A stretch of DNA of 64,000 bases. It comes from an uncultured Bacteroides sp. (GTDB lineage Bacteria > Bacteroidota > Bacteroidia > Bacteroidales > UBA932). The first letter of the stretch is position 1. Every line of letters begins with the position of its first letter. The position numbers were made by a program, and so were the translations under genes. The notes under the pieces were generated by a model that was not told where the DNA came from, made no database searches, and worked only from the letters and a program-made list of their open reading frames with translations. Positions 1 through 8,148 of the stretch are shown one piece after another. The stretch is taken from NCBI GenBank assembly GCA_900546925.1, contig UREV01000005.1, positions 38,739-102,738 of the forward strand, given 5' to 3'.

Positions 1-118
1 GAAAAACCACCTTAAGGAATTCGATAAGAATGTCCTTGTTCACCTCTGTGCCAAAAACACGTTTGAAACTCCAATCGACCATCAAATCGATGTACTTAGC
101 CTTGATGATATTCGTCAT
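1..118 (-). CDS. Rpn-family PD-(D/E)XK nuclease / putative transposase, N-terminal fragment
   Basis: Reading the minus strand from the ATG at 118 gives 39 residues that run off the left edge. They begin MTNIIKAKYIDLMVDW and continue SFKRVFGTEVNKDILIEFL. The K-Y-I-D-L-x-x-D-x-x-F-K-x-x-F-G pattern is the usual amino end of Rpn/PDDEXK_2 proteins, which are recombination-promoting nucleases often annotated as transposases and common in many copies in Bacteroidales. The catalytic residues would lie outside the window, so activity cannot be judged. Identification rests on a short stretch. Confidence 0.7.
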   Translation of the reverse strand, partial: MTNIIKAKYIDLMVDWSFKRVFGTEVNKDILIEFLKVVF

Positions 119-472
119 AAAAATAAGTAATTTATTTGATTTTACAAAAATGTCGATGCTGACGTCGCCTCATAACCCGATCACTCACGCATCAATCAAG
201 GCTGCAATACTATACAATTTTTCCACGCAAAACCCAAAAATGTGGCGAAATTCCCCAAAAGGTGGTTCAGGACGTTGAAGATTTTTACGATTCTTAAATC
301 TTAAACCTGAAATTTAAATTTTATGCATACACAAGCCACTATTTATATACGAATCTTAAATTTAAGAAACGTAAAAAACCACTATAAATATTACAAATTT
401 TTCCCAACGCGATGCAAGATTCCGCCGAAGCGTGCATTTAAGTATCGGAAATAAGAAAAAACGTACGATATT
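119..472. other. AT-rich intergenic region, no gene seen
   Basis: This stretch separates the divergent nuclease fragment and NigD-like gene. It is AT-rich, with runs such as cttaaatttaag near 354-365. The only open frame (30-278, plus strand) is antisense to the nuclease start and has no plausible protein character. No clear TAnnTTTG promoter, terminator or RNA was found. Confidence 0.5.
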
Positions 473-1177
473 ATGAAAACAAGAAAATTATTTGCAACAA
501 GCGCCATTGCATTGACTACAATGGCATTGACACTGACATCTTGCCTTAAAGACGATGGGACGGATCTCGACGCGCTCGTACCGAACGCGGTCGTAACTGT
601 CAAACCTTCAGGCGACAGCTTCTTCCTGCAGCTCGACGACAACACCGTGCTCTACCCTTCGAACATCACCAAATCCCCATTCGGAGACAAAGAAGTCCGC
701 GCATTCACGAACTATAAGGAGGAGGGTAAGAAAGACGACAAACAGATGATCCATGTAAACTGGATGAAAGAGCTGCTCACCAAACAGACCGACGCCACCA
801 AAGGATCCGAGGAGGCCGACCGCAAAGAATTCGGCAACGACCCAGTGGAGCTTATCAATGCCTTCCCTACAGTTTGTGAGGACGGTTATCTGACACTCAG
901 ATTCAGAACAGTTTGGGGACGCTACACAAACATCAAACACAGAGTCAGCCTCATCACCGGGACAGACCCTAAAGACCCATATACATTGGTATTCAGACAC
1001 GATGCATGTGGCGACATGCCTAACATCGAGACCGACGGATACGTAGCTTTTAGACTGAACTCTCTCCCTGACACCAAAGGCGAAACAGTAAAACTGAAAG
1101 TGAAATTCCTCAGCCCAAGAGGCGAAAAAGTAGCTGAGTTCGAGTACAAAACACGTCCGAGCGACTCCGAGAAGTAA
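473..1177 (+). CDS. NigD-like lipoprotein
   Basis: This is a 234-residue exported lipoprotein. The N-terminus is a type II signal peptide: KTRK, a hydrophobic stretch, then the lipobox LTSC with Cys24 as the predicted lipidation site, followed by acidic KDDGTD. The body matches the NigD family of Bacteroidales: an N-terminal OB-like part with FFLQLDDNTVLYPSN, a central GNDPVELIN segment and a C-terminal sandwich containing VFRHDACGD and DGYVAFRLNSL. NigD proteins were named from a Bacteroides fragilis locus and their biochemical role is not established. It stands alone, 198 bp before the sigma factor gene on the same strand. Confidence 0.8.
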   Translation: MKTRKLFATSAIALTTMALTLTSCLKDDGTDLDALVPNAVVTVKPSGDSFFLQLDDNTVLYPSNITKSPFGDKEVRAFTNYKEEGKKDDKQMIHVNWMKELLTKQTDATKGSEEADRKEFGNDPVELINAFPTVCEDGYLTLRFRTVWGRYTNIKHRVSLITGTDPKDPYTLVFRHDACGDMPNIETDGYVAFRLNSLPDTKGETVKLKVKFLSPRGEKVAEFEYKTRPSDSEK

Positions 1178-1340
1178 GCCAAAAACAGCGACCTCGTATT
1201 AGGAGAAGGTTTTCGAGAATAGATATAGACCGAAAAGATTCCCTGGCACGTGGCAGGTTGCTTCTCGAGAGTTAGGCAAAAGATTTGCATCCTGGATATA
1301 GAACGTAATCGTCAAGATTACCCGAGCAGATGTTTCCGTA

Positions 1341-1377
1341 AAACCGGAAAAATAACGTAAAATCGGAAAGATAACGT
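1341..1377 (+). repeat. Two tandem 18-bp repeats at the sigma-factor start
   Basis: The unit at 1341-1358 (aaaccggaaaaataacgt) recurs at 1360-1377 (aaatcggaaagataacgt) with 16 of 18 positions identical and a 19-bp period. The second unit runs into the GTG start at 1376. It could be an operator or a sigma-specific promoter element for autoregulation. That role is inference; only the repetition is seen. Confidence 0.5.
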
Positions 1378-1966
1378 GTTGAAACTGACGGACATAGGCA
1401 GAGTTTCCGACGAGAGGCTCGCAGAAGATATCCGGAACGGCAGTCAGAAAGCCATGAAAAAGGTGTACGACCGCTGGTCCGGATATCTCCTCGCCATATG
1501 CACACGTTACATCCCCGACAAAGACATCGCCGAAGATATCCTCCAGGACAGCTTCATAAAAATCTTCTCATCCATCGGATCCTTCAAATCGAAAGGAGAA
1601 GGCGCATTCAAGGCATGGATAAGCAGAATCACTGTCAATGAAGCACTTATGTATCTCCGCAAGCAGAAACGATGTAACTTCATCGAGTTCCAGGACCATC
1701 TACCGGACATCCCCGAGGACGCAGAACCCGACATCGGAAACATCCCTGCGGCGGAAATCCAGAAGATGATCCAAAGCCTTTCCGACGGATACAGAACCAT
1801 CTTCAACCTCGTCGCATTGGAAGGCAAATCTCATAAGGAAGTCGCTGAACTGCTTGGTATTACGGAAAGCACATCGGCGTCGCAATTCCACCGCGCGAGG
1901 AAAATTCTGGCGAAAAAGATAACAGATTATAACAAACGAAATGATGCAGGAACGGCAAGAAAATAA
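1376..1966 (+). CDS. ECF-type RNA polymerase sigma factor
   Basis: This 196-residue sigma-70 family protein has only regions 2 and 4, as expected for ECF factors. Region 2 (about residues 31-100) includes YDRWSGYLLAICTRYI, AEDILQDSFIKIF and the WISRITVNEALMYLRK helix. Region 4 (about 133-182) carries the helix-turn-helix HKEVAELLGITESTSASQFHRARK. The frame opens at GTG 1376; TTG 1379 is an alternative. Its last 26 bases overlap the next gene, whose product has an anti-sigma-like N-terminus, so the two are probably a sigma/regulator pair. Target genes cannot be told from the sequence. Confidence 0.92.
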   Translation: MLKLTDIGRVSDERLAEDIRNGSQKAMKKVYDRWSGYLLAICTRYIPDKDIAEDILQDSFIKIFSSIGSFKSKGEGAFKAWISRITVNEALMYLRKQKRCNFIEFQDHLPDIPEDAEPDIGNIPAAEIQKMIQSLSDGYRTIFNLVALEGKSHKEVAELLGITESTSASQFHRARKILAKKITDYNKRNDAGTARK

Positions 1967-3323
1967 CGAAAAATGGCTATCACAGTTGAGTGAAAAACTG
2001 GAAGGTTACCAAGAGCAGCCTTCTGATAGCGTATGGGAAGGAGTCAGCCGCAAAGTGCTCGGCACCAGCCTATTGCGAAGGTGGCTGATCCCCGGAATGA
2101 CCGCCGCTGCCGCCCTGCTCTTCGGCACGTTCCTGCTCACCCGCCCATCGTCCCCCAGCCCCGACACCATCACCGCCGATGCTAAGGTCAATGCTGATGT
2201 AACTCCAAGGTTCTTTGAGGATCCGGTGACGTCTACCACAAACGACTGGATATCAGGCGATAACCTCAGCGAAAAGAACCAAACTGACGACATCGGCAAA
2301 ATACAGGGCGGAAACAGAAATAGTAAAAGCCAGAAAAACAACAGCATTGACAAAACCCTGAGCGACGAAATCATTGACAGAAACCCTCGCGAAACAGGCA
2401 TTGACCAGAACCGAAAAGCTGGGGCGGCGGAATCTGCCGAGTATAGCGAAGAGACGGTCAGCGCAGAGGCCGCATCTGAGTCTGACGACACAAATGCAGC
2501 AGCGAGTACAAAAACCTCAGAGAAAGAGGAAAGCATTGATAACGAAGTTGTTAGACAAAAAGAGGAGGCGAAATGGGCAGCCATAATGGCAGAAGAACAG
2601 GCCGAACGAAAGCACTCCGCACGACGTTTCAGCGCAGGAATTTCAGTAACCGGAGCAGGTACGGCCAGCAGTTCCGAGAGGCAGCTTACGAACGCGATTA
2701 TGGGAGCTAACCCGTTGGAATCCAACGTAAATTACGCGGACTGGGTCGACGGCGGATTCAGAAATGGAGAAAGTCTCGTGGTCTACAACCAGCCGGAAGT
2801 GGAGACGAAATACAGCCATAAACTCCCCGTAAAGTTCGGAGTATCATTCAGATACGGATTCAACGAAAGACTCGGAATCGAAAGCGGATTGACATACACC
2901 TTGCTGAACTCCACGTTCACGACAGCGGCCGGGACGGCTAATGGCAACACGACTGGGAAGCAAACCCTACATTATATAGGTATACCGCTGAATGTTACCT
3001 ATAATATAATAGGCTCAAAACTTTTCAACGTCTATGCGTCTGCAGGCGGGGCGATGGAGAAGGCGGTCGGAGGATATTTCGAGACCACAGGACGTGTAGA
3101 CGGAAAGCGCTCAGAAACAAACCGCAACTCGCTTAAGCCTAAGGAATTGCAATGGTCACTCAACGCTTCGGCAGGAGCTCAGGTCAATGTTCTGAACCAG
3201 CTCGGACTCTACGTCGAACCGGGAATCAGTTACAGAATACCAAGCGGCAGCCACGTCCGCTCGATTTATACAGACAAAAAGCTCGATTTCAGTATCGGGT
3301 TCGGTATTAGGTTTAATTTTTAG
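1941..3323 (+). CDS. Single-pass protein with anti-sigma-like N-terminus and C-terminal outer-membrane beta-barrel domain
   Basis: The 460-residue product has three parts. Residues 1-46 are polar, with the pattern WLSQLSEKLEGYQEQPSDSVWEGV that recurs at the start of Bacteroidales proteins encoded after ECF sigma genes. Residues about 47-66 form one hydrophobic helix (WLIPGMTAAAALLFGTFLL). A long charged low-complexity linker (about 70-220) follows, then a porin-like barrel domain from about 225, ending in alternating strands and the terminal GFGIRFNF with a final Phe typical of outer-membrane proteins. It overlaps the sigma gene by 26 bp. A role sensing or relaying a signal to the sigma factor is inferred. 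The linker at 2187 contains the recurrent GTCAATGCTGATGT word. ATG 1944 is an alternative start. Confidence 0.8.
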   Translation: MMQERQENNEKWLSQLSEKLEGYQEQPSDSVWEGVSRKVLGTSLLRRWLIPGMTAAAALLFGTFLLTRPSSPSPDTITADAKVNADVTPRFFEDPVTSTTNDWISGDNLSEKNQTDDIGKIQGGNRNSKSQKNNSIDKTLSDEIIDRNPRETGIDQNRKAGAAESAEYSEETVSAEAASESDDTNAAASTKTSEKEESIDNEVVRQKEEAKWAAIMAEEQAERKHSARRFSAGISVTGAGTASSSERQLTNAIMGANPLESNVNYADWVDGGFRNGESLVVYNQPEVETKYSHKLPVKFGVSFRYGFNERLGIESGLTYTLLNSTFTTAAGTANGNTTGKQTLHYIGIPLNVTYNIIGSKLFNVYASAGGAMEKAVGGYFETTGRVDGKRSETNRNSLKPKELQWSLNASAGAQVNVLNQLGLYVEPGISYRIPSGSHVRSIYTDKKLDFSIGFGIRFNF

Positions 3324-3401
3324 ATAGAACTCCGTGGAACACAAACCAATGAGTTCCAAATTATGAAAAACTTCATGGAATGATCTATCGGTCATTCCGA
3401 C

Positions 3402-3436
3402 GGTCCTCAGGAAACTTATCCCTGAGGACCTTTTTT
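3402..3436 (+). terminator. Rho-independent terminator after the sigma/barrel operon
   Basis: A perfect 10-bp stem, GGTCCTCAGG and CCTGAGGACC with a 9-base loop, is followed directly by TTTTTT. It lies 78 bases after the stop of the barrel gene on the same strand. Confidence 0.9.
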
Positions 3437-3479
3437 GTATCGGTTTATATAAAATTTTTATGTCTTTTGGTCGAATAAT

Positions 3480-3510
3480 TTTATATTTCTGTGGAGTAAT
3501 AGTAATTTTG
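3480..3510 (+). promoter_or_regulatory. Possible Bacteroidota promoter for the FadL-family porin
   Basis: TAATTTTG at 3503-3510 fits the -7 consensus TAnnTTTG, with TTTA 19 bases upstream at the -33 position (one mismatch to TTTG). Transcription would start about 25 bases before the ATG at 3540. Confidence 0.4.
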
Positions 3511-3539
3511 TCGACGTTTTGAATAATTAAATCGACGAA

Positions 3540-5060
3540 ATGTATAAGAAACTAATCCTTACAGCAGCATTGACCGCTGCCACAGTCTCAGCATTCGCGG
3601 GAGGCTATGTGACTAATACGAACCAGAACGTGGCATTCCTCAGAAACCCTGCACAGAACGCTGTCATCGGCGTACAGGGCGCATATTTCAACCCTGCCGG
3701 CGCGGCATTCATGAACAACGGCTGGCACCTCGCATTAGACGTGCAGACCGTAGTACAGAGAAGATATACCACCTCCACCTACGAACCACTCAAATACGGC
3801 ATTGACAATAACGGTAAAGGTTATAAGAAGTACACCGGCAAGACTTTCGTGCCTGCACTTCCCCACCTCGACCTCGTATATAAGCACAACAATTGGTTCG
3901 GCTCTTTCCATTTCGGAGTAGTTTCCGGAGGCGGAAAAGCCAAATATGACCAGGGACTCGGCTCATTCGAAGCACCGGTAGCGATGATCCCGGCATTGGT
4001 CAACACCCTCGCAGGATCCACAGTAGTAACAGGTTACGACGCGGACATCCATCTCGTGGGCGAGCAGTACAACTTCGCGGGACAGTTGAACTTCGGTTAC
4101 AAAATCAGCAAGAACTGGAGCGTTGCAGCAGGCTTGAGACTCAACTATATATCCAATTACTACGACGGCAGTCTGAAAAACATCCAGCTCCAGTACGGCG
4201 GAAACATGCTTCCTGCAGCCCAGGTGCTCAGCGGCGTCATTTCCCAGCTGACAGGAGGAATGGTCGCTCCTGAGGTCATTGCCCCTATCGCAGGCGGACT
4301 CGTAAGCGACAAGAGACTCGACGCTCACCAGAAGGACATCGCTTACACCCCTATCATTTCAGTGGACTTCAAGACCGGAAAGTTCAATTTCTCAGCACGT
4401 TACGAGTTCAACACTAAGGTACGTCTGGAGAATGATACGAAGGACAACAGCACTGGAATTTCTCAGTTCGATGATGACAAGACCATCGCGGCAGACATCC
4501 CAGCTAACCTTAACATCGGTGCACAGTACTCCATCAAGCCTAACTTCCGTATCTCTCTCGGTGCGAACTACTACTTCGACAAGCAGTCCAAGCAGTATAA
4601 CAACGAGACAGGCAAGAACGACAAGCAGAACTACCTGAAACACAACTCATTCGAAATCCTCGGAGGTCTCGAGTACGATGTCTGCAAATGGGCTACCCTC
4701 AGTATCGGTGCGAACAGCAGCACCTTCGGATTCGGCAACGACGCGAAGTACATTTCCGATATGAGTTACTCAACCAGCTCAGTATCAGGCGGTCTCGGTG
4801 CACAGTTCCACGTTACCGATAAGATCAATATCGATCTCGGTATTTACAAGACGTTCTTCATGCACTTCACCAAGGAGCAGGCTGATTACGGCGGAAACGG
4901 CGCACTCATCTACAACAAACTCGCTCCTGTACTTTCAAAACTTCCTATCGATCCGTCTATCGCACAGAAGTTGACTCCTGAGAATCTGGCGATTACAGGT
5001 AAGGACGAGTTCTTCAGAACCAGTATCGTCGCCGGCGTAGGTGTTTCATTTGCATTCTAG
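3540..5060 (+). CDS. OmpP1/FadL/TodX-family outer-membrane transport protein
   Basis: This 506-residue beta-barrel protein belongs to the family that carries hydrophobic compounds such as fatty acids across the outer membrane. A Sec signal peptide (MYKKLILTAALTAATVSAFA) precedes a mature start GGYVTNTNQNVAFLRNPAQNA. That start and YFNPAGAAF match the family's conserved hatch region with its NPA motif. The rest alternates aromatic-rich strands and ends VGVSFAF with a terminal Phe for barrel assembly. It is monocistronic between two terminators. The cargo is unknown. The acyl-lipid cluster at 18-28 kb makes a lipid substrate plausible but not shown. Confidence 0.88.
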   Translation: MYKKLILTAALTAATVSAFAGGYVTNTNQNVAFLRNPAQNAVIGVQGAYFNPAGAAFMNNGWHLALDVQTVVQRRYTTSTYEPLKYGIDNNGKGYKKYTGKTFVPALPHLDLVYKHNNWFGSFHFGVVSGGGKAKYDQGLGSFEAPVAMIPALVNTLAGSTVVTGYDADIHLVGEQYNFAGQLNFGYKISKNWSVAAGLRLNYISNYYDGSLKNIQLQYGGNMLPAAQVLSGVISQLTGGMVAPEVIAPIAGGLVSDKRLDAHQKDIAYTPIISVDFKTGKFNFSARYEFNTKVRLENDTKDNSTGISQFDDDKTIAADIPANLNIGAQYSIKPNFRISLGANYYFDKQSKQYNNETGKNDKQNYLKHNSFEILGGLEYDVCKWATLSIGANSSTFGFGNDAKYISDMSYSTSSVSGGLGAQFHVTDKINIDLGIYKTFFMHFTKEQADYGGNGALIYNKLAPVLSKLPIDPSIAQKLTPENLAITGKDEFFRTSIVAGVGVSFAF

Positions 5061-5190
5061 TTACGACAGAGTCATCGAACGCGGGCAGAGTAAGCAGGTT
5101 CAGCGCCCCGATGGAGGAGCCGACCAACGCAAGATAAGCGAGCGCATGAGGCGCAAGTCCAACGCCCGCAAAGAACCGACAAATAGACGA

Positions 5191-5226
5191 AAAGCCGTGA
5201 GCATCCACAAGATAGCTCACGGCTTT
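5191..5226. terminator. Bidirectional terminator between the porin and the gcv operon
   Basis: A 12-bp perfect inverted repeat, AAAGCCGTGAGC / GCTCACGGCTTT with a 12-base loop, sits between convergent genes. The A and T runs at its ends allow it to act in either direction. Confidence 0.8.
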
Positions 5227-5244
5227 AACTATATATGAAATTCT

Positions 5245-6669
5245 TTATGCCTGCCTTGCAGCCGTCAAAAGAACCTCTGACAATGTCGGATGTGCATGGA
5301 TAATAGTCCTCAGCTCCTCCACAGTGGCCTGCCTGTTCATCAGAGCAGCGATCTCCTGTACGATATCCGCTGAATGAGCACCGAACATGTGGCAACCGAG
5401 AATCTGTCCAGGTTTGAACTGTCCGCCCTCGCCTGCAACCACAATCTTGCAATATCCGTCAGGCTCGTCCATACTGAGCGCCTTACCGTTCGCGCGGAAG
5501 AAAGACTTCAGGCAGCGCGCAGGAATTCCCTCCGCCTTGCACTCGTCCTCCGTCTTGCCGACCACCGCAGCCTCAGGAGAAGTAAATACCGCAGCCGGAA
5601 CGATGTTCAGGTCAATGCCGTCGTTTATCGGACACTCGACATTCTCGCCGGCCATTTCAGCCACGATAGTGTTCAATGCCCTTTCGCCCTCGAATGTAGC
5701 CACGTGGGCAAGCATCATACCGCCACGGATATCACCGATAGCGAAAATGTGAGGAATATTGGTCCTCATGTTCGCGTCAGTAACGATACCCTTAGGAGTG
5801 AACTCAAGTCCGATTTCTGAGAGGTTCAACGAAGCGATATTAGGTCTGCGGCCCACAGCCATAAGAACCTTGTCAGCAACGACTTCCACTTCCTTGTCTT
5901 TCTTTATATACTTGACTGTCAGTTCTTCACCATTACGAGAAATGCTCTGTACCTGGGCTGATGTCTCGATGGCGATACCACGTTTACCAAGTGACTGTTT
6001 AAGCCTCTTGGCCATATCGGTATCGAATCTCGGCAGAATATCTTTACAATACTCGAGCACACTCACTTCCGAGCCGAAACTGCGGAAAATGGAAGCGAAC
6101 TCCAGTCCGATTACACCTGCACCGATAACGCAAAGACGCTTAGGAACTTCTTTCAGAGACAATATCTCTCTGGAAGTAAGGACACCTTCCGCATCGTTTC
6201 CAGGGATAGGCAAAGATGCTGACACTGATCCTGTTGCGATCATGATATAATCCGAAGAGACAGTCGTTTCCTCGCCCTCAGGAGATGTAACCTTCACGGT
6301 ATGGGCATCCACGAAAGAAGCCTTGCCTATATAAAGGTGAATCAGCTTGTTCTTAAGGAGGAACTCGATTCCGCCACGGAGCTGTGCCAGAACTTCATCC
6401 TTACGCTCGACAGCCTTCGCCATATCGAACTTCACTTCAGGATTCTCCCCAGTCTGTCCTTCGAAAGATACGCCGAAAGCAGATGCCTTGCGCATATCCT
6501 CGATAACCTCTGCATTGCGGCAAAGTGACTTGGTAGGAATACATCCCTCGTTGAGACATGTTCCGCCTACAGGTCCGTCTGAAATGATATTTACTTCGAT
6601 TCCTTTGGCCGCAGCGGCCGTAGCGGTTTCATAACCGCCCGGTCCTGCGCCTATAATAGTCAATGTCAT
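5245..6669 (-). CDS. lpdA: Dihydrolipoyl dehydrogenase (glycine cleavage L-protein)
   Basis: This FAD enzyme reoxidises the dihydrolipoyl arm of GcvH with NAD+. The chosen start (ATG 6669, MTLTIIGAGPGG) lies one base after the gcvPB stop; the frame is open further upstream but inside gcvPB. The 474-residue product shows the FAD Rossmann motif IIGAGPGGYETA, the redox disulfide GGTCLNEGCIP (Cys38, Cys43), the NAD motif VIGAGVIGLEFA, the FAD-contacting TNIPHIFAIGD and the C-terminal catalytic HAHPTLSE. It is the last gene of the gcv operon, so it probably serves glycine cleavage first, though it could also serve 2-oxoacid dehydrogenases. Confidence 0.96.
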   Translation of the reverse strand: MTLTIIGAGPGGYETATAAAAKGIEVNIISDGPVGGTCLNEGCIPTKSLCRNAEVIEDMRKASAFGVSFEGQTGENPEVKFDMAKAVERKDEVLAQLRGGIEFLLKNKLIHLYIGKASFVDAHTVKVTSPEGEETTVSSDYIMIATGSVSASLPIPGNDAEGVLTSREILSLKEVPKRLCVIGAGVIGLEFASIFRSFGSEVSVLEYCKDILPRFDTDMAKRLKQSLGKRGIAIETSAQVQSISRNGEELTVKYIKKDKEVEVVADKVLMAVGRRPNIASLNLSEIGLEFTPKGIVTDANMRTNIPHIFAIGDIRGGMMLAHVATFEGERALNTIVAEMAGENVECPINDGIDLNIVPAAVFTSPEAAVVGKTEDECKAEGIPARCLKSFFRANGKALSMDEPDGYCKIVVAGEGGQFKPGQILGCHMFGAHSADIVQEIAALMNRQATVEELRTIIHAHPTLSEVLLTAARQA

Positions 6670-6670
6670 A

Positions 6671-8146
6671 TTATGCGTCTCCGTATTTGAGTATCGGTTG
6701 TCTTGCAGCACGAGTCTCATCAGGACGTGAAATCGGTGTGTTGTGCGGAGCACCCTTCAAGATAGCAGGATCCTCAGCAGCCTCAGCAGCGATCTTTCTC
6801 ATAACGTCGATGAATGCGTCTATAGTCTCCTTCGATTCTGTCTCAGTAGGCTCGATCATGATAGCCTGATGGAACAGGAGCGGGAAGTAGATGGTAGGTG
6901 CATGGAAGCCGAAGTCGAGAAGTCTCTTGGCTACATCCAATGTAGTTGCGCCATGTCCGTCTTCTGTCTTGGAAGCTCCGTCATCGATAAGACCGTCGAA
7001 TACGAACTCGTGTTTGCAGATGCTTGGAATAGGAAGTTTGTAGCAATCCTTCAGGCACTCCTTGATGTAGTTTGCGGACATTGTCGCGAAACGGCCTGCG
7101 AGAAGCAGATTCTGTTTGCCGAGCATAAGTATATATGCATAAGCACGCAAAATGACACCGAAGTTGCCCATAAATGCTGACACCTGGCCTGCTGACTCAG
7201 GATTCTCGGCAGCATTGACAATATGGAACTTGCCATTTTCCTTAACGACATGAGGAGTAGGCAGATACTTCACGAGGTGAGCTGCAACTCCTACAGGGCC
7301 TGAACCTGGACCGCCGCCGCCGTGAGGGGTAGAGAAGGTCTTGTGGAGGTTCAAGTGCATGATATCGAATCCCATGTCACCCGGACGGACGGCACCGAGA
7401 AGCGGGTTCATATTCGCTCCGTCATAATAGAGGAGACCGCCGCAAGCGTGTACACGTTCTGCAATCTCTGCGATTTCTTTCTCGAAGAGACCGAGGGTGT
7501 TAGGGTTGGTCATCATGATACCTGCGATATCGTCACCGAGAAGCGGAATAAGGTCAGCCACGTCTACAAGGCCGTTTTCCTTGGATTTGACGACTACGAT
7601 ATCAAGTCCGCAGACTGCAGCGCTGGCAGGGTTTGTACCGTGCGCACTGTCAGGAACGATAACCTTGGTACGTTTGGTATCGCCTCTGAGAAGGTGATAC
7701 TGACGCATGATCATAAGGCCGGTAAGTTCTCCGTGAGCACCTGCACATGGGTTGAATGTAAATCCTGCCATACCTGTGATGGAAGCCAGAGATTTTTCCA
7801 TGTTCCAGTATACTTCCAATGCTCCCTGCACGGTAGATTCCGGCTGGAGCGGATGGAGACCGAGGAAGCCAGGCATTGCTGCCACTTCTTCATTGACCTT
7901 AGGATTATACTTCATCGTACAGCTGCCGAGAGGATAAAATCCGGTATCGACACCGAAGTTCATCTGCGACAGATTCGTATAATGGCGTACTACATCCACT
8001 TCACTTACCTCAGGCAGAGCAAGTTCCGCCTTGCGTGCAAGAGTCTGGGGAACAGCAGGAGCCGCTCCGAAAACATTCTCAGGAAGCGAATAGCCTGAAC
8101 GTCCCGGCTTGGAGAGTTCGAATATAAGTTTATCGTAATATTTCAT
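6671..8146 (-). CDS. gcvPB: Glycine dehydrogenase (decarboxylating) subunit 2
   Basis: This is the PLP-binding half of the split P-protein, which decarboxylates glycine and passes the aminomethyl group to lipoyl-GcvH. The 491-residue product contains the PLP-lysine segment NLHKTFSTPHGGGGPG, the glycine-rich GSGPVGV and DGANMNPLLG. Its length fits the two-subunit form rather than the roughly 950-residue single-chain form. It starts two bases after the gcvPA stop, indicating tight coupling of the two subunits. Confidence 0.96.
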   Translation of the reverse strand: MKYYDKLIFELSKPGRSGYSLPENVFGAAPAVPQTLARKAELALPEVSEVDVVRHYTNLSQMNFGVDTGFYPLGSCTMKYNPKVNEEVAAMPGFLGLHPLQPESTVQGALEVYWNMEKSLASITGMAGFTFNPCAGAHGELTGLMIMRQYHLLRGDTKRTKVIVPDSAHGTNPASAAVCGLDIVVVKSKENGLVDVADLIPLLGDDIAGIMMTNPNTLGLFEKEIAEIAERVHACGGLLYYDGANMNPLLGAVRPGDMGFDIMHLNLHKTFSTPHGGGGPGSGPVGVAAHLVKYLPTPHVVKENGKFHIVNAAENPESAGQVSAFMGNFGVILRAYAYILMLGKQNLLLAGRFATMSANYIKECLKDCYKLPIPSICKHEFVFDGLIDDGASKTEDGHGATTLDVAKRLLDFGFHAPTIYFPLLFHQAIMIEPTETESKETIDAFIDVMRKIAAEAAEDPAILKGAPHNTPISRPDETRAARQPILKYGDA

Positions 8147-8148
8147 AG

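Noticed and set aside
30..278. 82-residue open frame on the plus strand
   Set aside because: It lies antisense to the nuclease start in AT-rich DNA and has no protein-like features; the minus-strand reading gives a recognisable family.
2006..2725. 239-residue open frame on the minus strand
   Set aside because: It is antisense to the linker of the barrel protein; Ser-rich composition comes from the complementary codons.
7322..8098. 258-residue open frame on the plus strand
   Set aside because: It is antisense to gcvPB.
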